From: Halomonas dongshanensis
GTDB lineage: Bacteria; Pseudomonadota; Gammaproteobacteria; Pseudomonadales; Halomonadaceae
Direction of reading: 5' to 3'
DNA: 64,000 nucleotides
Assembly: GCF_024790395.1 (NCBI RefSeq)
Contig: NZ_JAJISC010000002.1
Span: 558,001 to 622,000 of the forward strand
Within the stretch, counting starts at the first letter, position 1, and every line of letters begins with the position of its first letter. The translations under genes were made by a program, and so were the position numbers. Positions 33,134 through 42,480 of this stretch are shown here, piece after piece. Below the pieces are notes generated by a model that was not told where the DNA came from, ran no database searches, and saw nothing but the letters and a program-made list of their open reading frames with translations.

Positions 33134-34264
33134 CGCGACCGTGGCGGGCATTACCTCAGCTGTGTCGCCCGCCAGCCAGCGCCGCTGCCTTGCGATGAGC
33201 TCTCGCTCTGGCAGCGGCGTTTGGCAATGGGCATAGAGCCTTTGCAAAAACGCCTTCCGCGCCCCCTTGATGGGGCCACTCAATAGCACTGCCTCACTCA
33301 GCGCTTCCAGCACTGCGCTTTGCTCGCTCGTCTCAAGCATCGCACAGCGCTTGCGCGCATCATCCCAGTCGATCTCTACCTGATGGGGCTTTTCCGGCAA
33401 CGTGCCAAGCAGCTCGGAAAGCAGCAGCACTAGGTTAGGGTGCGGATGATGGGTGCGCATCATCAGCTCACCAATGCCCTGAACGATCAGCCAGCGCTGG
33501 CGCTGCGATAGAGAGGTGAGCTTAGCATTAAGGCGCGCGACGCGTGACGGGCCGTAGGCCAAAAAGTGCGCTTGGCCCAGCACGCGCGCGGCGATCCAAG
33601 CGTTCCAGACCGCATAAAGAGGCCCCATGAGCAGCGGTATGACCCCGCGCAGCGCCAAGCGGCCGAGCAAACGGCGCATCACCAACCGCAGCAGAAAGCT
33701 ACTCATGCTGATCTTGAGCCGATAGAGCAGTGCCTTGAGCGTTAGCTTCCAGCCACTCAGATAGGCGTGGGGGTTGATGCCATAGATGGCGTTGCCTGCA
33801 CTGGGATATTCAAGCGCCACGCGCGCTACGCCGTGTACGGTCAGCTGTAGCGGCGGGGTAAGCGTACGCTCACGGGTGCAGTCAAGCCCTGCTAGACGTA
33901 TCACCTTGGCGACCCCGCACAGCGAGTTCCAGTAGAGAAAGCCGATTTCGACGGCGGTAACGACGCCTGCGGCGGCGAAGTAGGCGATCCAGTAGGGCCC
34001 CTGCTCGATAAGGCTCATGTTCGACCAGCCGTCGATGGCAATGCGCTTCATCCACCATTCGCCGCCGCCAATGAGCGTACCCGAGACGATACCCGCCAGT
34101 GCCGCCCACACCATCGCCCAGCGTTTTACGCGAACGATGGCGCGTGCATGGGGCGCGGTAAGCGGGGCGTGGCGGGTGAGCCAGCGGATGATGTAGCGAT
34201 GAGCCCAGCGCTGGGCGAGGTCGGGGGCGGGGGCGTATTCGCGATCGGGCCGGTCCAGTGGCAT
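33125..34264 (-). CDS. Hypothetical multi-pass membrane protein
   Basis: A 379-residue protein that I do not recognise. An N-terminal basic cytoplasmic segment precedes helices at about 47-67 and 85-110, then a hydrophobic region at about 205-235 and a soluble helical C-terminus rich in Leu, Arg and His. The composition suggests an inner-membrane protein without an obvious catalytic motif. The ATG at 34264 is the longest option. The 3' end overlaps the convergent NSS transporter gene by 9 bp. It may be specific to this bacterial family. Confidence 0.6.
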   Translation of the reverse strand: MPLDRPDREYAPAPDLAQRWAHRYIIRWLTRHAPLTAPHARAIVRVKRWAMVWAALAGIVSGTLIGGGEWWMKRIAIDGWSNMSLIEQGPYWIAYFAAAGVVTAVEIGFLYWNSLCGVAKVIRLAGLDCTRERTLTPPLQLTVHGVARVALEYPSAGNAIYGINPHAYLSGWKLTLKALLYRLKISMSSFLLRLVMRRLLGRLALRGVIPLLMGPLYAVWNAWIAARVLGQAHFLAYGPSRVARLNAKLTSLSQRQRWLIVQGIGELMMRTHHPHPNLVLLLSELLGTLPEKPHQVEIDWDDARKRCAMLETSEQSAVLEALSEAVLLSGPIKGARKAFLQRLYAHCQTPLPERELIARQRRWLAGDTAEVMPATVASA

Positions 34265-34344
34265 GAATGCTCCGTTTCCTTAATCCTGCGGCAAGACCCT
34301 AAGGGTAGACCATTGAATGCCGAGGCTATTTAGAAGGCGGCGTA

Positions 34345-35658
34345 TTAAGACCTAGACGACTGCTGCGCGAGGTAGTGCGCCACGGCGCCGGGGTGGGTCC
34401 CCGCGCGGGCCAGCTCGCCCCACTGGGTGGTGAAGCGCGCAGAGCGGTGAGCGCAGCGTAGCTCCCAGGCACCCTGCGCCTGGGTCATGCCGAAGCGGAT
34501 GGTGTCTTGGCCAAGGCGCCGGTTGATGGCGTCCACCGTGCCCATCAGTTCGGCGTGGCGCGGGCGCAGCGGTGGGTTCAACAGCGAGAGCTGATGCTGC
34601 TCGGCGTCGACCAGCCCCAACAGCATGACGCCCGCCTTGATGAAGCGGTAGCGCGGTCGATAGATCGCCGCAAGCCCCTGGCGTACGGCATCGAGAATAT
34701 CGCGGGTGTCGTCGCTGAGCGTGGGGAGCGTTACTACTGTTTGGGGAAAATACTGCGGCTGATCACGGCGGTGACGATTGGTATGCAGAAACAGCAGCAC
34801 CGCTCCGGCCAGGCTACCCTGGCGGCGCAGTTTCTCGGCGCTGCGCTGGGCGTGGCGGCGCAGCGCGTTATGGACATCGGCGTAGGCGCCGGTGGGTTGG
34901 CCGAACGAGCGCGAGGTCATGATGCGCTGGCGCGGCTCGTCCAGGGCGTTCATGCTCAGGCAGGGTGTTCCCGCAAGTTCCATGGCGGTACGCGCAAGCA
35001 CCACCGAAAAGCGCTTGCGCAGCTGCTTGGGGTCAGCCTGGCTCAACGCCCAGGCGGTGCGAATGCCCATGAGCTCCAGGCGCGCGGCCAGGCGCCGCCC
35101 GACGCCCCATACTGCACCCACCGGCGTTGCTTTCAACCAGCGGTGAGTGACCGCATCGTTGCCTGCAAGTAAGCATACTCCTTCGAAGTGAGGCTCCTTT
35201 TTGGCCAAGTGGTTGGCGAACTTGGCCAGGGTGTGGGTCGGCGCCAGCCCCACGCACACCGGCAGCCCCAGCTGGCGGCGAATACGCCGTCGCAGCTGCT
35301 GCCCTAGGGTATGGCACTGCGTAGGCGTCATGCCGTCCAGGTAGATGAACATCTCATCGATGGAGTAGGGCGCTACCGCTGGGCAAACATCGCGCAGAAG
35401 CTGCGCTAGGCGCGCCGACATATCGCCGTAGAGCTCGTAATTCGATGAGCGCAGGTGGATGGACGCGGCGTTCTGCCCGTTGGTGAGTTGGTAGGCGGGC
35501 AGCCCCATGGGGATCTCCAGCGCCTTGAGCTCCTCTGAGCGGGCGATGATGCAGCCATCGTTGTTGGAGAGCACGGCGACCGGGCGCCCGTTGAGCTCGG
35601 GCTGGAACACTCGCTCGCAGCTAACGTAGAAGTTGTTGGCATCGACGAGACCTATCAT
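34345..35658 (-). CDS. umuC: Translesion DNA polymerase V catalytic subunit UmuC
   Basis: A 437-residue Y-family polymerase, the usual UmuC length. Motifs seen are GLVDANNFYVSCERVFQP (metal ligand D6), SNNDGCIIARS (near 45) and the catalytic YSIDEMFIYLDG (near 100). An HhH segment with VGRRLAARLELMGI near 195 is followed by the little-finger domain. It acts with processed UmuD in error-prone bypass during SOS. The ATG overlaps the umuD stop; the open frame extending upstream to 35754 lies within umuD. Confidence 0.96.
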   Translation of the reverse strand: MIGLVDANNFYVSCERVFQPELNGRPVAVLSNNDGCIIARSEELKALEIPMGLPAYQLTNGQNAASIHLRSSNYELYGDMSARLAQLLRDVCPAVAPYSIDEMFIYLDGMTPTQCHTLGQQLRRRIRRQLGLPVCVGLAPTHTLAKFANHLAKKEPHFEGVCLLAGNDAVTHRWLKATPVGAVWGVGRRLAARLELMGIRTAWALSQADPKQLRKRFSVVLARTAMELAGTPCLSMNALDEPRQRIMTSRSFGQPTGAYADVHNALRRHAQRSAEKLRRQGSLAGAVLLFLHTNRHRRDQPQYFPQTVVTLPTLSDDTRDILDAVRQGLAAIYRPRYRFIKAGVMLLGLVDAEQHQLSLLNPPLRPRHAELMGTVDAINRRLGQDTIRFGMTQAQGAWELRCAHRSARFTTQWGELARAGTHPGAVAHYLAQQSSRS

Positions 35659-36098
35659 CGCACGTACTCGTGAACCACGGCGCGCACCACGCCCCAGAGC
35701 TGGCAGTCGCTGTGGGCCAGCGGCAGCGGCGGGTAGTCGGGGTGCGATGAGCAAAGATGCGGCGTGCCCTGGTGCAGCGCGTAGCGCTTGATCAATAGCT
35801 CGTCATCGAGCATGACCACGAGGATATGGCCAAGGCGCGCGGGGATGCTGCGGTCGATGATGAGCAGGTCGTCGTGGAAGATGCCCCAGCCCTCCATGCT
35901 GTCGCCCGTTGCGGTCAAAAAGAAGGTCTGAGTGGGGTGCTTGATCAGCCGCGCGTTGAGGTCGAGCGTGAGCGGCTCGTAGTCCTGCGCCGGTGAGGGA
36001 AAGCCGCTGAAACCAGCGCGCGCCTTGAGCGACAGCAGGGGAAGCGGCAGGGTAGTGAGCGGTAGCCTAGGGGTGAACCGCGATGGCGAAACCGGCAT
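35655..36098 (-). CDS. umuD: SOS mutagenesis protein UmuD
   Basis: A 147-residue S24-family self-cleaving protein. The RecA-stimulated cleavage site is A28-G29 (KARAGFSGFP). The catalytic dyad is S67 in GDSMEG and K104 in ELLIKRY, with 37 residues between them as in E. coli. UmuD' dimerises and joins UmuC to form polymerase V. GAGGA precedes the ATG. A LexA box lies 28 bp upstream of the start. Confidence 0.95.
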   Translation of the reverse strand: MPVSPSRFTPRLPLTTLPLPLLSLKARAGFSGFPSPAQDYEPLTLDLNARLIKHPTQTFFLTATGDSMEGWGIFHDDLLIIDRSIPARLGHILVVMLDDELLIKRYALHQGTPHLCSSHPDYPPLPLAHSDCQLWGVVRAVVHEYVR

Positions 36099-36125
36099 CG
36101 TCGGTATCCTCGTGTCGAACGGTTA

Positions 36126-36141
36126 GTGTGTTTATATACAG
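36126..36141 (-). promoter_or_regulatory. LexA (SOS) box of umuDC
   Basis: On the minus strand CTGTATATAAACACAC matches the LexA consensus CTGT-N8-ACAG with one mismatch and an A/T-rich centre. It lies immediately ahead of umuD. Confidence 0.85.
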
Positions 36142-36226
36142 TATTTGCTGGGTGAGGCAGAAATGCAAGCGACGTGGAGTAGCCGAGGCTAGGCGGCGAG
36201 CGAAAGCGTGCGCTTCAACATGCAAA

Positions 36227-36257
36227 CCGCCCCGCGGTGAAGGGCACGGCGGGGCGG
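36227..36257 (-). terminator. Terminator-like hairpin after the small membrane ORF
   Basis: CCGCCCCG at 36227-36234 pairs with CGGGGCGG at 36250-36257 over a 15-nt loop. On the minus strand only TTTGC follows, so it is a weak intrinsic terminator. Confidence 0.5.
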
Positions 36258-36306
36258 CGTCGACGGGACAGTGTAGTCATAACGGTGTCGACTTAGCGCG
36301 GATCGA

Positions 36307-36399
36307 TCAGCGGGCGAGCCAGAGACCGACGACGACGGCGCTAACGACGGTGATGATGAACACCCAGTTACGGGCGCGGGTGTCGCGGCGTGATTTCAT
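36307..36399 (-). CDS. Small single-pass membrane peptide, 30 residues
   Basis: An ATG-to-TGA ORF with a basic N-terminus (KSRRDTRARN), then one hydrophobic helix (residues about 12-29, WVFIITVVSAVVVGLWL) and a final LAR. The positive-inside layout is that of a real membrane peptide, not of random ORF noise. A weak AGG is 8 nt upstream and a G+C hairpin lies 50 bp downstream. It fills an otherwise empty 480-bp gap next to umuD. The function is unknown. Confidence 0.6.
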   Translation of the reverse strand: MKSRRDTRARNWVFIITVVSAVVVGLWLAR

Positions 36400-36581
36400 G
36401 CAAGTTACCTGTCTACGAGAGCGGCTCCTCAAAAACGCGGGCTTCGAGCAAAAGCGCGGGCTTTATGAAAGGAGCGAGAAAAAGGCCGAGTGAAAAAGGG
36501 CGTGTCGGGCAGACGGCATGGTAACGTGTGGGCCCGGCGGCGTCATCTGTGCCCGCCGTCTAACCCTTCGAAGGACGAACT

Positions 36582-37502
36582 ATGCATCTGCGTGAACACG
36601 GCGCTGCCCAAGCGCTGTCGCTGGCCGAAGGGCGACTGGCCGCGCTCGCCTGGGGCGATGCGCAGGCGCCTACCTGGCTTGCGCTGCACGGCTGGCTGGA
36701 CAACGCCGCTAGCTATTCACGCTTGGCGCCCTGGCTTGCTCCGGCACTGGGCATTCGCATCGTGGCGCTCGATTTTCGCGGTCACGGCCACTCGGCCCAT
36801 GCGCCTCGTGGTACCGACTACGCCCTATGGGACTACTGCCACGACGTACTCGACGCCCTGGACGCGCTTGGGCTGGACTCGGCCCCATTGCTGGGGCATT
36901 CCATGGGGGCGGCGGTGGCGGGGCTGGTCGCGGCAACGTTTGCCGAGCGGGTGGAAACGCTCACCCTCATCGACGGTCTCGGGGCGCTCAATACGCCCGC
37001 CGAGGCAACGGGTGATCAACTGCGCAAGGGGCTATTGGCGCATCGGAGAAGCGCCTCGCGGCGTCCGCGCTACGCCGATATAGAGCGCGCCGTGGCGGCG
37101 CGGGTCGCCGGTGGCGTCACCTCACTCGATACCGCTACCGCCTATCCATTGGTCGAGCGCAATACCCAGGAGTGCGCCGAGGGTGGCGTCGAGGTGCGCA
37201 CCGATGCGCGCTTGCTCAAGCCTTCGCTTGTGCGCTTCACTCCCGAGCAGGTGCTGGCGCTGCTGGGCGCGATCAGCGCGCCCGTGCTGCTGGTGGAGGG
37301 CGAACGCGGTATTCTGGGCGAGCGCCGCTGGGCTTGCCAGGCACGCGATGCCGTACCCCATTTGACCCGCCACGTCGTGCCGGGAGGGCACCATCTGCAC
37401 CTCGAACCCGAAGCGGTGGCGGCGGTTGGTGAAACGATTCGAGTCCACTGGGAAGCGCTCGCGCGAGGTACCAAGCATGAACGAACTCACCACCCTGGCT
37501 GA
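36582..37502 (+). CDS. Alpha/beta-hydrolase
   Basis: A 306-residue alpha/beta-hydrolase. The oxyanion block LHGWLDNAASY is near residue 35, DFRGHGHS near 64, the nucleophile elbow GHSMG near 104 and the catalytic His in PGGHHLHLEPE near 270. The closest types are esterases and serine hydrolases of the MEST/SERHL group; the substrate is unknown. GAAGGA precedes the ATG. The 3' end overlaps the patatin gene by 26 bp, so the two are translationally linked. Confidence 0.85.
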   Translation: MHLREHGAAQALSLAEGRLAALAWGDAQAPTWLALHGWLDNAASYSRLAPWLAPALGIRIVALDFRGHGHSAHAPRGTDYALWDYCHDVLDALDALGLDSAPLLGHSMGAAVAGLVAATFAERVETLTLIDGLGALNTPAEATGDQLRKGLLAHRRSASRRPRYADIERAVAARVAGGVTSLDTATAYPLVERNTQECAEGGVEVRTDARLLKPSLVRFTPEQVLALLGAISAPVLLVEGERGILGERRWACQARDAVPHLTRHVVPGGHHLHLEPEAVAAVGETIRVHWEALARGTKHERTHHPG

Positions 37503-38487
37503 AGGGAGCAAGGTTGCCCTGGTACTGGGTAGCGGCGGCGCCCGTGGTTATGCCCATATCGGCGTGATCGAGGCACTCGAGGCACGCGGTTTCGAGATCA
37601 TCTCCATTGCTGGGTGCTCCATGGGCGCGCTGATCGGCGGCATCTACGCGGCAGGAAAACTCGACGACTACCGCGAGTGGGTGTGCAATCTCGACTACCT
37701 CGACGTGCTCAAACTGGTCGACGTGACCTGGAGCCCGCTGGGCGCCATGCGGGCCAACAAGGTGATGAGCAAGCTCGAAGCGCTGATTGGTGATGTGGCG
37801 ATCGAGTCGCTGCCGATTCCGGTCACCACCGTGGCGACCGATCTCGTGCGTCAGCGCGAGGTGTGGTTTCAAAGCGGCTCGCTGTTGCGCGCCATTCGCG
37901 CCTCCATCGCTGTTCCTGGTGTCATCACCCCAGTGACCCTGGGTGAGCAGGTGCTGGTCGACGGTGGGCTGCTCAACCCCTTGCCCATCATGCCCACCGT
38001 TGCCGCACACGAGGCTGACTTGGTGATAGCGGTCAACGTCACCGCCCATAGCCCCCAACCGGTCACCTTGGAGGAGCTCTTACCCGCCGAGCCCGTACGG
38101 CAGATGACGTCTGCCGAGCACGAACGCAGCGAGAGCTTGGGCAGCTGGATGCGCGAAGTGCGCGAGACCACGCGGCGGCTGTGGCAGGGGCTGGGCAAAG
38201 GCGAAGAGGCGAGCGAGGACGACGCCGACGAGACGGTCGAGAGCCGCGGCAAGCGCGAGTGGGGCAAGCTCGACATGATTCTCGAGTCGTTCGACATCAC
38301 CCAGGCGGCGCTGGCGAAGTACAAGATCGCCGGGTATCCGCCGGACGTGCTGATCGAGATCCCCAAAACGGTGTGTAGCACCTATGAATTTCACCGCGCC
38401 GAAGCGCTCATCCGCTTGGGTCGTCACATGGCCGACGAAGCGTTAGAGCGGCGCATGCCGGGCATCGCCTCGGACGCCACCGAATGA
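37477..38487 (+). CDS. Patatin-like phospholipase (RssA-like)
   Basis: A 336-residue patatin family lipid acyl hydrolase. The oxyanion loop GSGGARGYAH is at about residues 18-27, the nucleophile Ser in GCSMGALIGG near 45 and the catalytic Asp in VDGGLLNP near 165. A charged insert (residues about 225-265) separates the core from the C-terminal helix. The ATG at 37477 is preceded by GCGAGG; the longer frame from 37426 is inside the hydrolase gene. The two genes may work together on a lipid or ester substrate, which is inference. Confidence 0.87.
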   Translation: MNELTTLAEGSKVALVLGSGGARGYAHIGVIEALEARGFEIISIAGCSMGALIGGIYAAGKLDDYREWVCNLDYLDVLKLVDVTWSPLGAMRANKVMSKLEALIGDVAIESLPIPVTTVATDLVRQREVWFQSGSLLRAIRASIAVPGVITPVTLGEQVLVDGGLLNPLPIMPTVAAHEADLVIAVNVTAHSPQPVTLEELLPAEPVRQMTSAEHERSESLGSWMREVRETTRRLWQGLGKGEEASEDDADETVESRGKREWGKLDMILESFDITQAALAKYKIAGYPPDVLIEIPKTVCSTYEFHRAEALIRLGRHMADEALERRMPGIASDATE

Positions 38488-38488
38488 T

Positions 38489-39055
38489 TCAGCGGCTGGG
38501 GCGGCGCAGCAGCACGTAGAGCGCACCGGTACCGCCATCGGCATCGGTGGCCGAGCAGAACGCTAGCACCCCTGGCCACTCGCGTAGCCAGGCGTTGGCG
38601 TGGCTCTTGAGCACGGGAAAATCGGCGCTCGATCCCCAGGCCTTACCGTGTACTACCAGAACGCAGCGAAGCCCTTGCACGACGGCGTCGCGCAAAAAGC
38701 TTTCGAGCTCTTCGCGGGCCTCGTCGAGGGTGTAGCCGTGCAGGTCGAGGCCAGCCTGCCACTCGGTCTGGCCGCGCTTGAGTTGGCTGAAGGCGCGCCA
38801 AGGCAGATCGGGCACGCTGAATTCGAGATACGCCGACGGCGCCACCGGCTCCACGCGACCATCCGAGGTGCGCCCGGTGGTGGTCAGCGCCTCGCTTTTT
38901 TGCGCGGCCTGACGGCGGGCGGCGGTGGCGGTATCGTCGCGCCGAGGTTTGCCCGGGTTGGCCTGGTTGGCGCTCAAGCGCCGCACGCCCGCAGCCTTTA
39001 GGGCCTGGCGAAAGGCGTTGATATCGTCGTCGGGCGGAGAGCGGCGTTGCGTCAT
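38489..39055 (-). CDS. smrB: Smr-domain endonuclease SmrB
   Basis: A 188-residue protein with a disordered charged N-terminus and a C-terminal Smr domain (about 100-186). LDLHGYTLDEAREEL, VVHGKAWGS and GGTGALYVLLRR are the conserved nuclease motifs. Its position divergent from prmB-aroC is the same as E. coli smrB, whose product cleaves mRNA at collided ribosomes. That synteny supports SmrB over SmrA. Confidence 0.9.
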   Translation of the reverse strand: MTQRRSPPDDDINAFRQALKAAGVRRLSANQANPGKPRRDDTATAARRQAAQKSEALTTTGRTSDGRVEPVAPSAYLEFSVPDLPWRAFSQLKRGQTEWQAGLDLHGYTLDEAREELESFLRDAVVQGLRCVLVVHGKAWGSSADFPVLKSHANAWLREWPGVLAFCSATDADGGTGALYVLLRRPSR

Positions 39056-39243
39056 GACAGACTCTTGAGCGGTTCAGGCGCGAATGGGCAGCGTGGATAC
39101 GCCCACGCCGGGCGTGTGAGAAAGGCACAGTATAGCGGGCTGGCCGGGCATGTGAACCGCCGCTGTGATCCGCGCCACGTGGAGGGTACAATCGCTCTCT
39201 TTCGGCTCGTCTTGGCGAGCCCCACGCCTGATCAGGAGTCGTC

Positions 39244-40206
39244 GTGAGCCCACCCGCCCGAACCCCAACCGCTTCCACGCTCGCCTTGCCCGATGCCACC
39301 TTGGCAAGCGAGCTTTATAGCCTGCGCGACTATCTGCGCTGGGTCACGAGCGAGTTCTATCTGGCCGGGCTGCATCACGGCCACGGCACCGACTCCCAGT
39401 GGGACGAGGCCGTGGCGCTCTGCCTTGGCGCGCTGCATCTGCCCTGGAACGTCGATCCCGCCGTGCTCGATGCCCGTCTTTTGCCGGTCGAGCGCGCACG
39501 TATCGTCGCCTTGGCGCGCGAGCGCATCGAGACCCGACGGCCGCTGCCGTACCTGCTGGGCGAGGCGTTCTTCGCCGGTTACCCCTTCGACGTCGACGAG
39601 CGCGTGCTAATTCCGCGCTCGCCGATTGCCGAGCTGATCGAAGACGGCTTCGCTGCCTGGTTTCCCGATGAGCCGCCCGCGCGGGTGCTCGATCTGTGCA
39701 CCGGCTCGGGCTGCATCGGTATCGCCACCGCCCTGCATCTACCCACCTGCGAGGTAACGCTTGGCGATATCAGCCAGGAAGCGCTGGCGGTGGCGCGCCA
39801 GAACATCACCCGGCATGACGTTGGTGATCGAGTGCGCGCCGTTGCCTCCGACGTGTTCGATGACTTGGTCGGGCAGCGGTTCGATTTGATCGTCTCCAAT
39901 CCGCCCTACGTCGATGCACGCGATCTGGCCACCATGCCCGCCGAATTCCGCCACGAACCGGCGCTGGCGCTGGGGGCGGGCGCTGATGGTCTGGATATCG
40001 TGCGGCGTATTCTGCGCCAGGCGCGCGCGCACTTGAACGACCAAGGCTGGCTGATCGTCGAGGTAGGTAACTCCGATCGCCATCTCGAGACTGCCTTCCC
40101 CGAGGTGCCTTTCATCTGGCTCGACTTCGAGCGCGGCGGCCAGGGCGTGTTTGCCTTGAGCGCTGCTGACCTCGACGCCCACGCGGCGTCCTTCGAACAA
40201 GGATAA
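39244..40206 (+). CDS. prmB: Ribosomal protein L3 N5-glutamine methyltransferase
   Basis: A 320-residue SAM-dependent methyltransferase of the HemK/PrmB group. The N-terminal helical domain is followed by [13 protein letters not shown] (SAM binding, near residue 146) and the catalytic [10 protein letters not shown] (near 218). It methylates a glutamine of ribosomal protein L3. The start is a GTG at 39244 with AGGAG 5 nt upstream. It precedes aroC by 5 bp as in E. coli, and smrB is divergent. Confidence 0.95.
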   Translation: MSPPARTPTASTLALPDATLASELYSLRDYLRWVTSEFYLAGLHHGHGTDSQWDEAVALCLGALHLPWNVDPAVLDARLLPVERARIVALARERIETRRPLPYLLGEAFFAGYPFDVDERVLIPRSPIAELIEDGFAAWFPDEPPARVLDLCTGSGCIGIATALHLPTCEVTLGDISQEALAVARQNITRHDVGDRVRAVASDVFDDLVGQRFDLIVSNPPYVDARDLATMPAEFRHEPALALGAGADGLDIVRRILRQARAHLNDQGWLIVEVGNSDRHLETAFPEVPFIWLDFERGGQGVFALSAADLDAHAASFEQG

Positions 40207-40211
40207 TCGCC

Positions 40212-41303
40212 ATGTCCGGCAACGCATTCGGCAAGCTGTTCACCGTCACTACCTTTGGCGAAAGCCACGGTATCGCCTTGGGCGCCATCGTCGATGGCTG
40301 CCCGCCGGGCGTCGAGCTCTGCGAGGCGGATCTGCAGCATGACCTCGACCGCCGCCGCCCCGGCAGCTCGCGGCACACCACCCAGCGCAAGGAGTCCGAT
40401 CAGGTACGCATTCTGTCGGGGGTGTTCGAGGGCAAGACTACCGGCACCTCGATTGGCCTGCTGATCGAGAACACCGATCAGCGCTCGAAAGATTACGCCA
40501 AGATCAAGGACCAGTTCCGCCCGGCGCACGCCGATTACACCTACCACCATAAGTATGGCCATCGCGACTACCGTGGAGGTGGGCGTTCGAGCGCCCGCGA
40601 GACGGCCATGCGCGTGGCCGCTGGTGCTATCGCCAAGAAGGTGTTGGCGGCTCAGGGCATTCGCGTGCGCGGCTATATGAGCCAGCTCGGCCCCATCGAG
40701 ATCGACTTCAAAGCCTGGGAGTCGGTGGAGCAGAACGCCTTCTTCTGCCCCGACGCCGCCAAGGTTCCCGAGCTAGAGGCCTACATGGACCAGCTGCGCC
40801 GCGACCAGGACTCGGTGGGGGCGGCGATCACCGTCGTTGCCGAAGGCGTACCGGTGGGCTTGGGCGAGCCGGTCTTCGACCGTTTGGACGCCGAGCTTGC
40901 CCACGCGCTAATGAGCATCAACGCGGTGAAGGGCATCGAGATCGGCGCTGGGTTTGCCGCCGTTGCCCAGCGCGGCAGCGAACACCGCGATGAGATGACG
41001 CCAGAAGGCTTTCTCTCCAACCACGCGGGGGGCATTCTCGGCGGCATCTCCAGCGGCCAGCCGATCGTTGCACGCCTCGCGCTCAAGCCGACGTCGAGCA
41101 TCACCACGCCCGGGCGCTCCATCGACGTCGACGGCAACCCCATCGAGGTGGTCACCAAGGGGCGCCACGACCCCTGCGTCGGCATTCGGGCCACGCCCAT
41201 CGCCGAGGCGATGATGGCGATTACGTTGCTCGATCACTGGCTGCGTCACCGCGCTCAGAACGCCGACGTACAGGTTTCGACGCCGCGTTTACCGCAGCGT
41301 TGA
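40212..41303 (+). CDS. aroC: Chorismate synthase
   Basis: A 363-residue FMN-dependent enzyme for the last shikimate-pathway step (EPSP to chorismate). Conserved features are the N-terminal FGESHG, the RRRPG...[12 protein letters not shown] block, [10 protein letters not shown] near residue 127 and [16 protein letters not shown] near 272. Length is typical. It forms an operon with prmB. Confidence 0.98.
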   Translation: MSGNAFGKLFTVTTFGESHGIALGAIVDGCPPGVELCEADLQHDLDRRRPGSSRHTTQRKESDQVRILSGVFEGKTTGTSIGLLIENTDQRSKDYAKIKDQFRPAHADYTYHHKYGHRDYRGGGRSSARETAMRVAAGAIAKKVLAAQGIRVRGYMSQLGPIEIDFKAWESVEQNAFFCPDAAKVPELEAYMDQLRRDQDSVGAAITVVAEGVPVGLGEPVFDRLDAELAHALMSINAVKGIEIGAGFAAVAQRGSEHRDEMTPEGFLSNHAGGILGGISSGQPIVARLALKPTSSITTPGRSIDVDGNPIEVVTKGRHDPCVGIRATPIAEAMMAITLLDHWLRHRAQNADVQVSTPRLPQR

Positions 41304-41418
41304 AAGGCAACGGCCAATGGCGCACGGGCTGCTACACTGAAACCAGCCCGTGCGCCGAATCGCTCTCACCGACAACAAGATGCCAACGGCCCGAACGTCA
41401 ATGGCCAGGAGACGCCGC

Positions 41419-41835
41419 ATGAAGATCAACGTCGAATTCGACCTCACTCCGGACGAGTTCCGCCAAGCGTTGGGGCTTCCCGACGTGGAAGCTTTCCAGC
41501 AACACTTGCTGAACCAGATCCAGCGGCAGATGGAAACGGGCGTGGAGGGCTACGACCCGATGAGCTTGATGCGCCCCTTCCTGCAGCAACCCATGATGCA
41601 GCAGGGGCTTTCTCAAGGACTATCTCAAGGGCTAGCAAGCTTCGGCACCTATCAGCAGATGATGCTCGATATGCTGCGCCAGGCTGGTAGTGCTGCCAGT
41701 GCCGACAGCGATGACGCCCAGCGCGACGCTGCAAAAGCCAGCAGCGAGGCCGAAGGCGCCTCCGCCTCGGCGGCAAAGCGCGACGCAAGTGCCTCGACCT
41801 CGAAAAGCTCGCGCAGCCGTCGCGCATCGTCCTAA
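41419..41835 (+). CDS. DUF6489-like small protein of the PHA cluster
   Basis: A 138-residue protein. The N-terminal half (MKINVEFDLTPDEFRQALGL, then a Gln/Met-rich stretch with repeated GLSQ) resembles the DUF6489 family. The C-terminal half is an Ala/Ser/Lys-rich disordered tail. AGGAG is 7 nt ahead of the ATG. It lies just before the phasin and PHA synthase genes, so a role at the granule surface is plausible but unproven. Confidence 0.7.
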   Translation: MKINVEFDLTPDEFRQALGLPDVEAFQQHLLNQIQRQMETGVEGYDPMSLMRPFLQQPMMQQGLSQGLSQGLASFGTYQQMMLDMLRQAGSAASADSDDAQRDAAKASSEAEGASASAAKRDASASTSKSSRSRRASS

Positions 41836-41970
41836 CGCAGCATTGATGGTGCGGTAAGCGCGGAATTGCAAAGCCCTAGGACGCGCATTACTCTTTTTGC
41901 AGTGCAGCAAGGTGCGGTAACGTCAACCACTCTACGGCGCAAGCCACGGAACCCGAGAGGAGCAGTCACT

Positions 41971-42381
41971 ATGCAAGATAAGATGATGGACGCCTTTAAC
42001 GCCCAGACCCGCCAGATGTTCGAGCCCATGCGTCAGCTCAATTCGCTGATGCTCAGCAACATGGAAAAGATGACCCACTACCAGCTCGAAGCGATGAAAC
42101 GCTACAGCCAGATGGGGACCGAGCGCCTGCGTCAGGCCGCCGACATCAAAGACGCCGAAGACCTGCGCGCCTTTGGCACTCAACAGGCGGAAATGATGCA
42201 GTCGCTCTCCCAGCAGATGCAGGAAGATGCCCGGCGCATGGGAGAGATGAGCCTTGAGTTCAGCGAGGAGATGAAGTCGCTGTTCAGCGAGGCAGGCCAG
42301 CGAATGAGCGATAACGTCCAGGCGGCGGCCAAGGGCCAGACGCCTACGGCGACGAGCCAGTCTTCGCGTCCCAAGAAGTAA
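41971..42381 (+). CDS. phaP: Phasin-family polyhydroxyalkanoate granule protein
   Basis: A 136-residue all-helical, Met/Gln-rich protein with no signal peptide, matching small phasins that coat PHA granules. The amphipathic heptad-like run MSNMEKMTHYQLEAMKRYSQ-type segment covers residues about 20-100. The ATG at 41971 has AGGAG 8 nt upstream. An open frame from 41866 lacks a ribosome site. It lies 100 bp before phaC. Confidence 0.85.
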   Translation: MQDKMMDAFNAQTRQMFEPMRQLNSLMLSNMEKMTHYQLEAMKRYSQMGTERLRQAADIKDAEDLRAFGTQQAEMMQSLSQQMQEDARRMGEMSLEFSEEMKSLFSEAGQRMSDNVQAAAKGQTPTATSQSSRPKK

Positions 42382-42480
42382 TGTTGCGAGCATGACAGCG
42401 ATATCGGCGCCCTAAGGCGCCGTTTTATCGTCAAGCGAGATCAGCGCCTGCTGGCATGGGTAAGGCGAAGTGGGGGGAGT

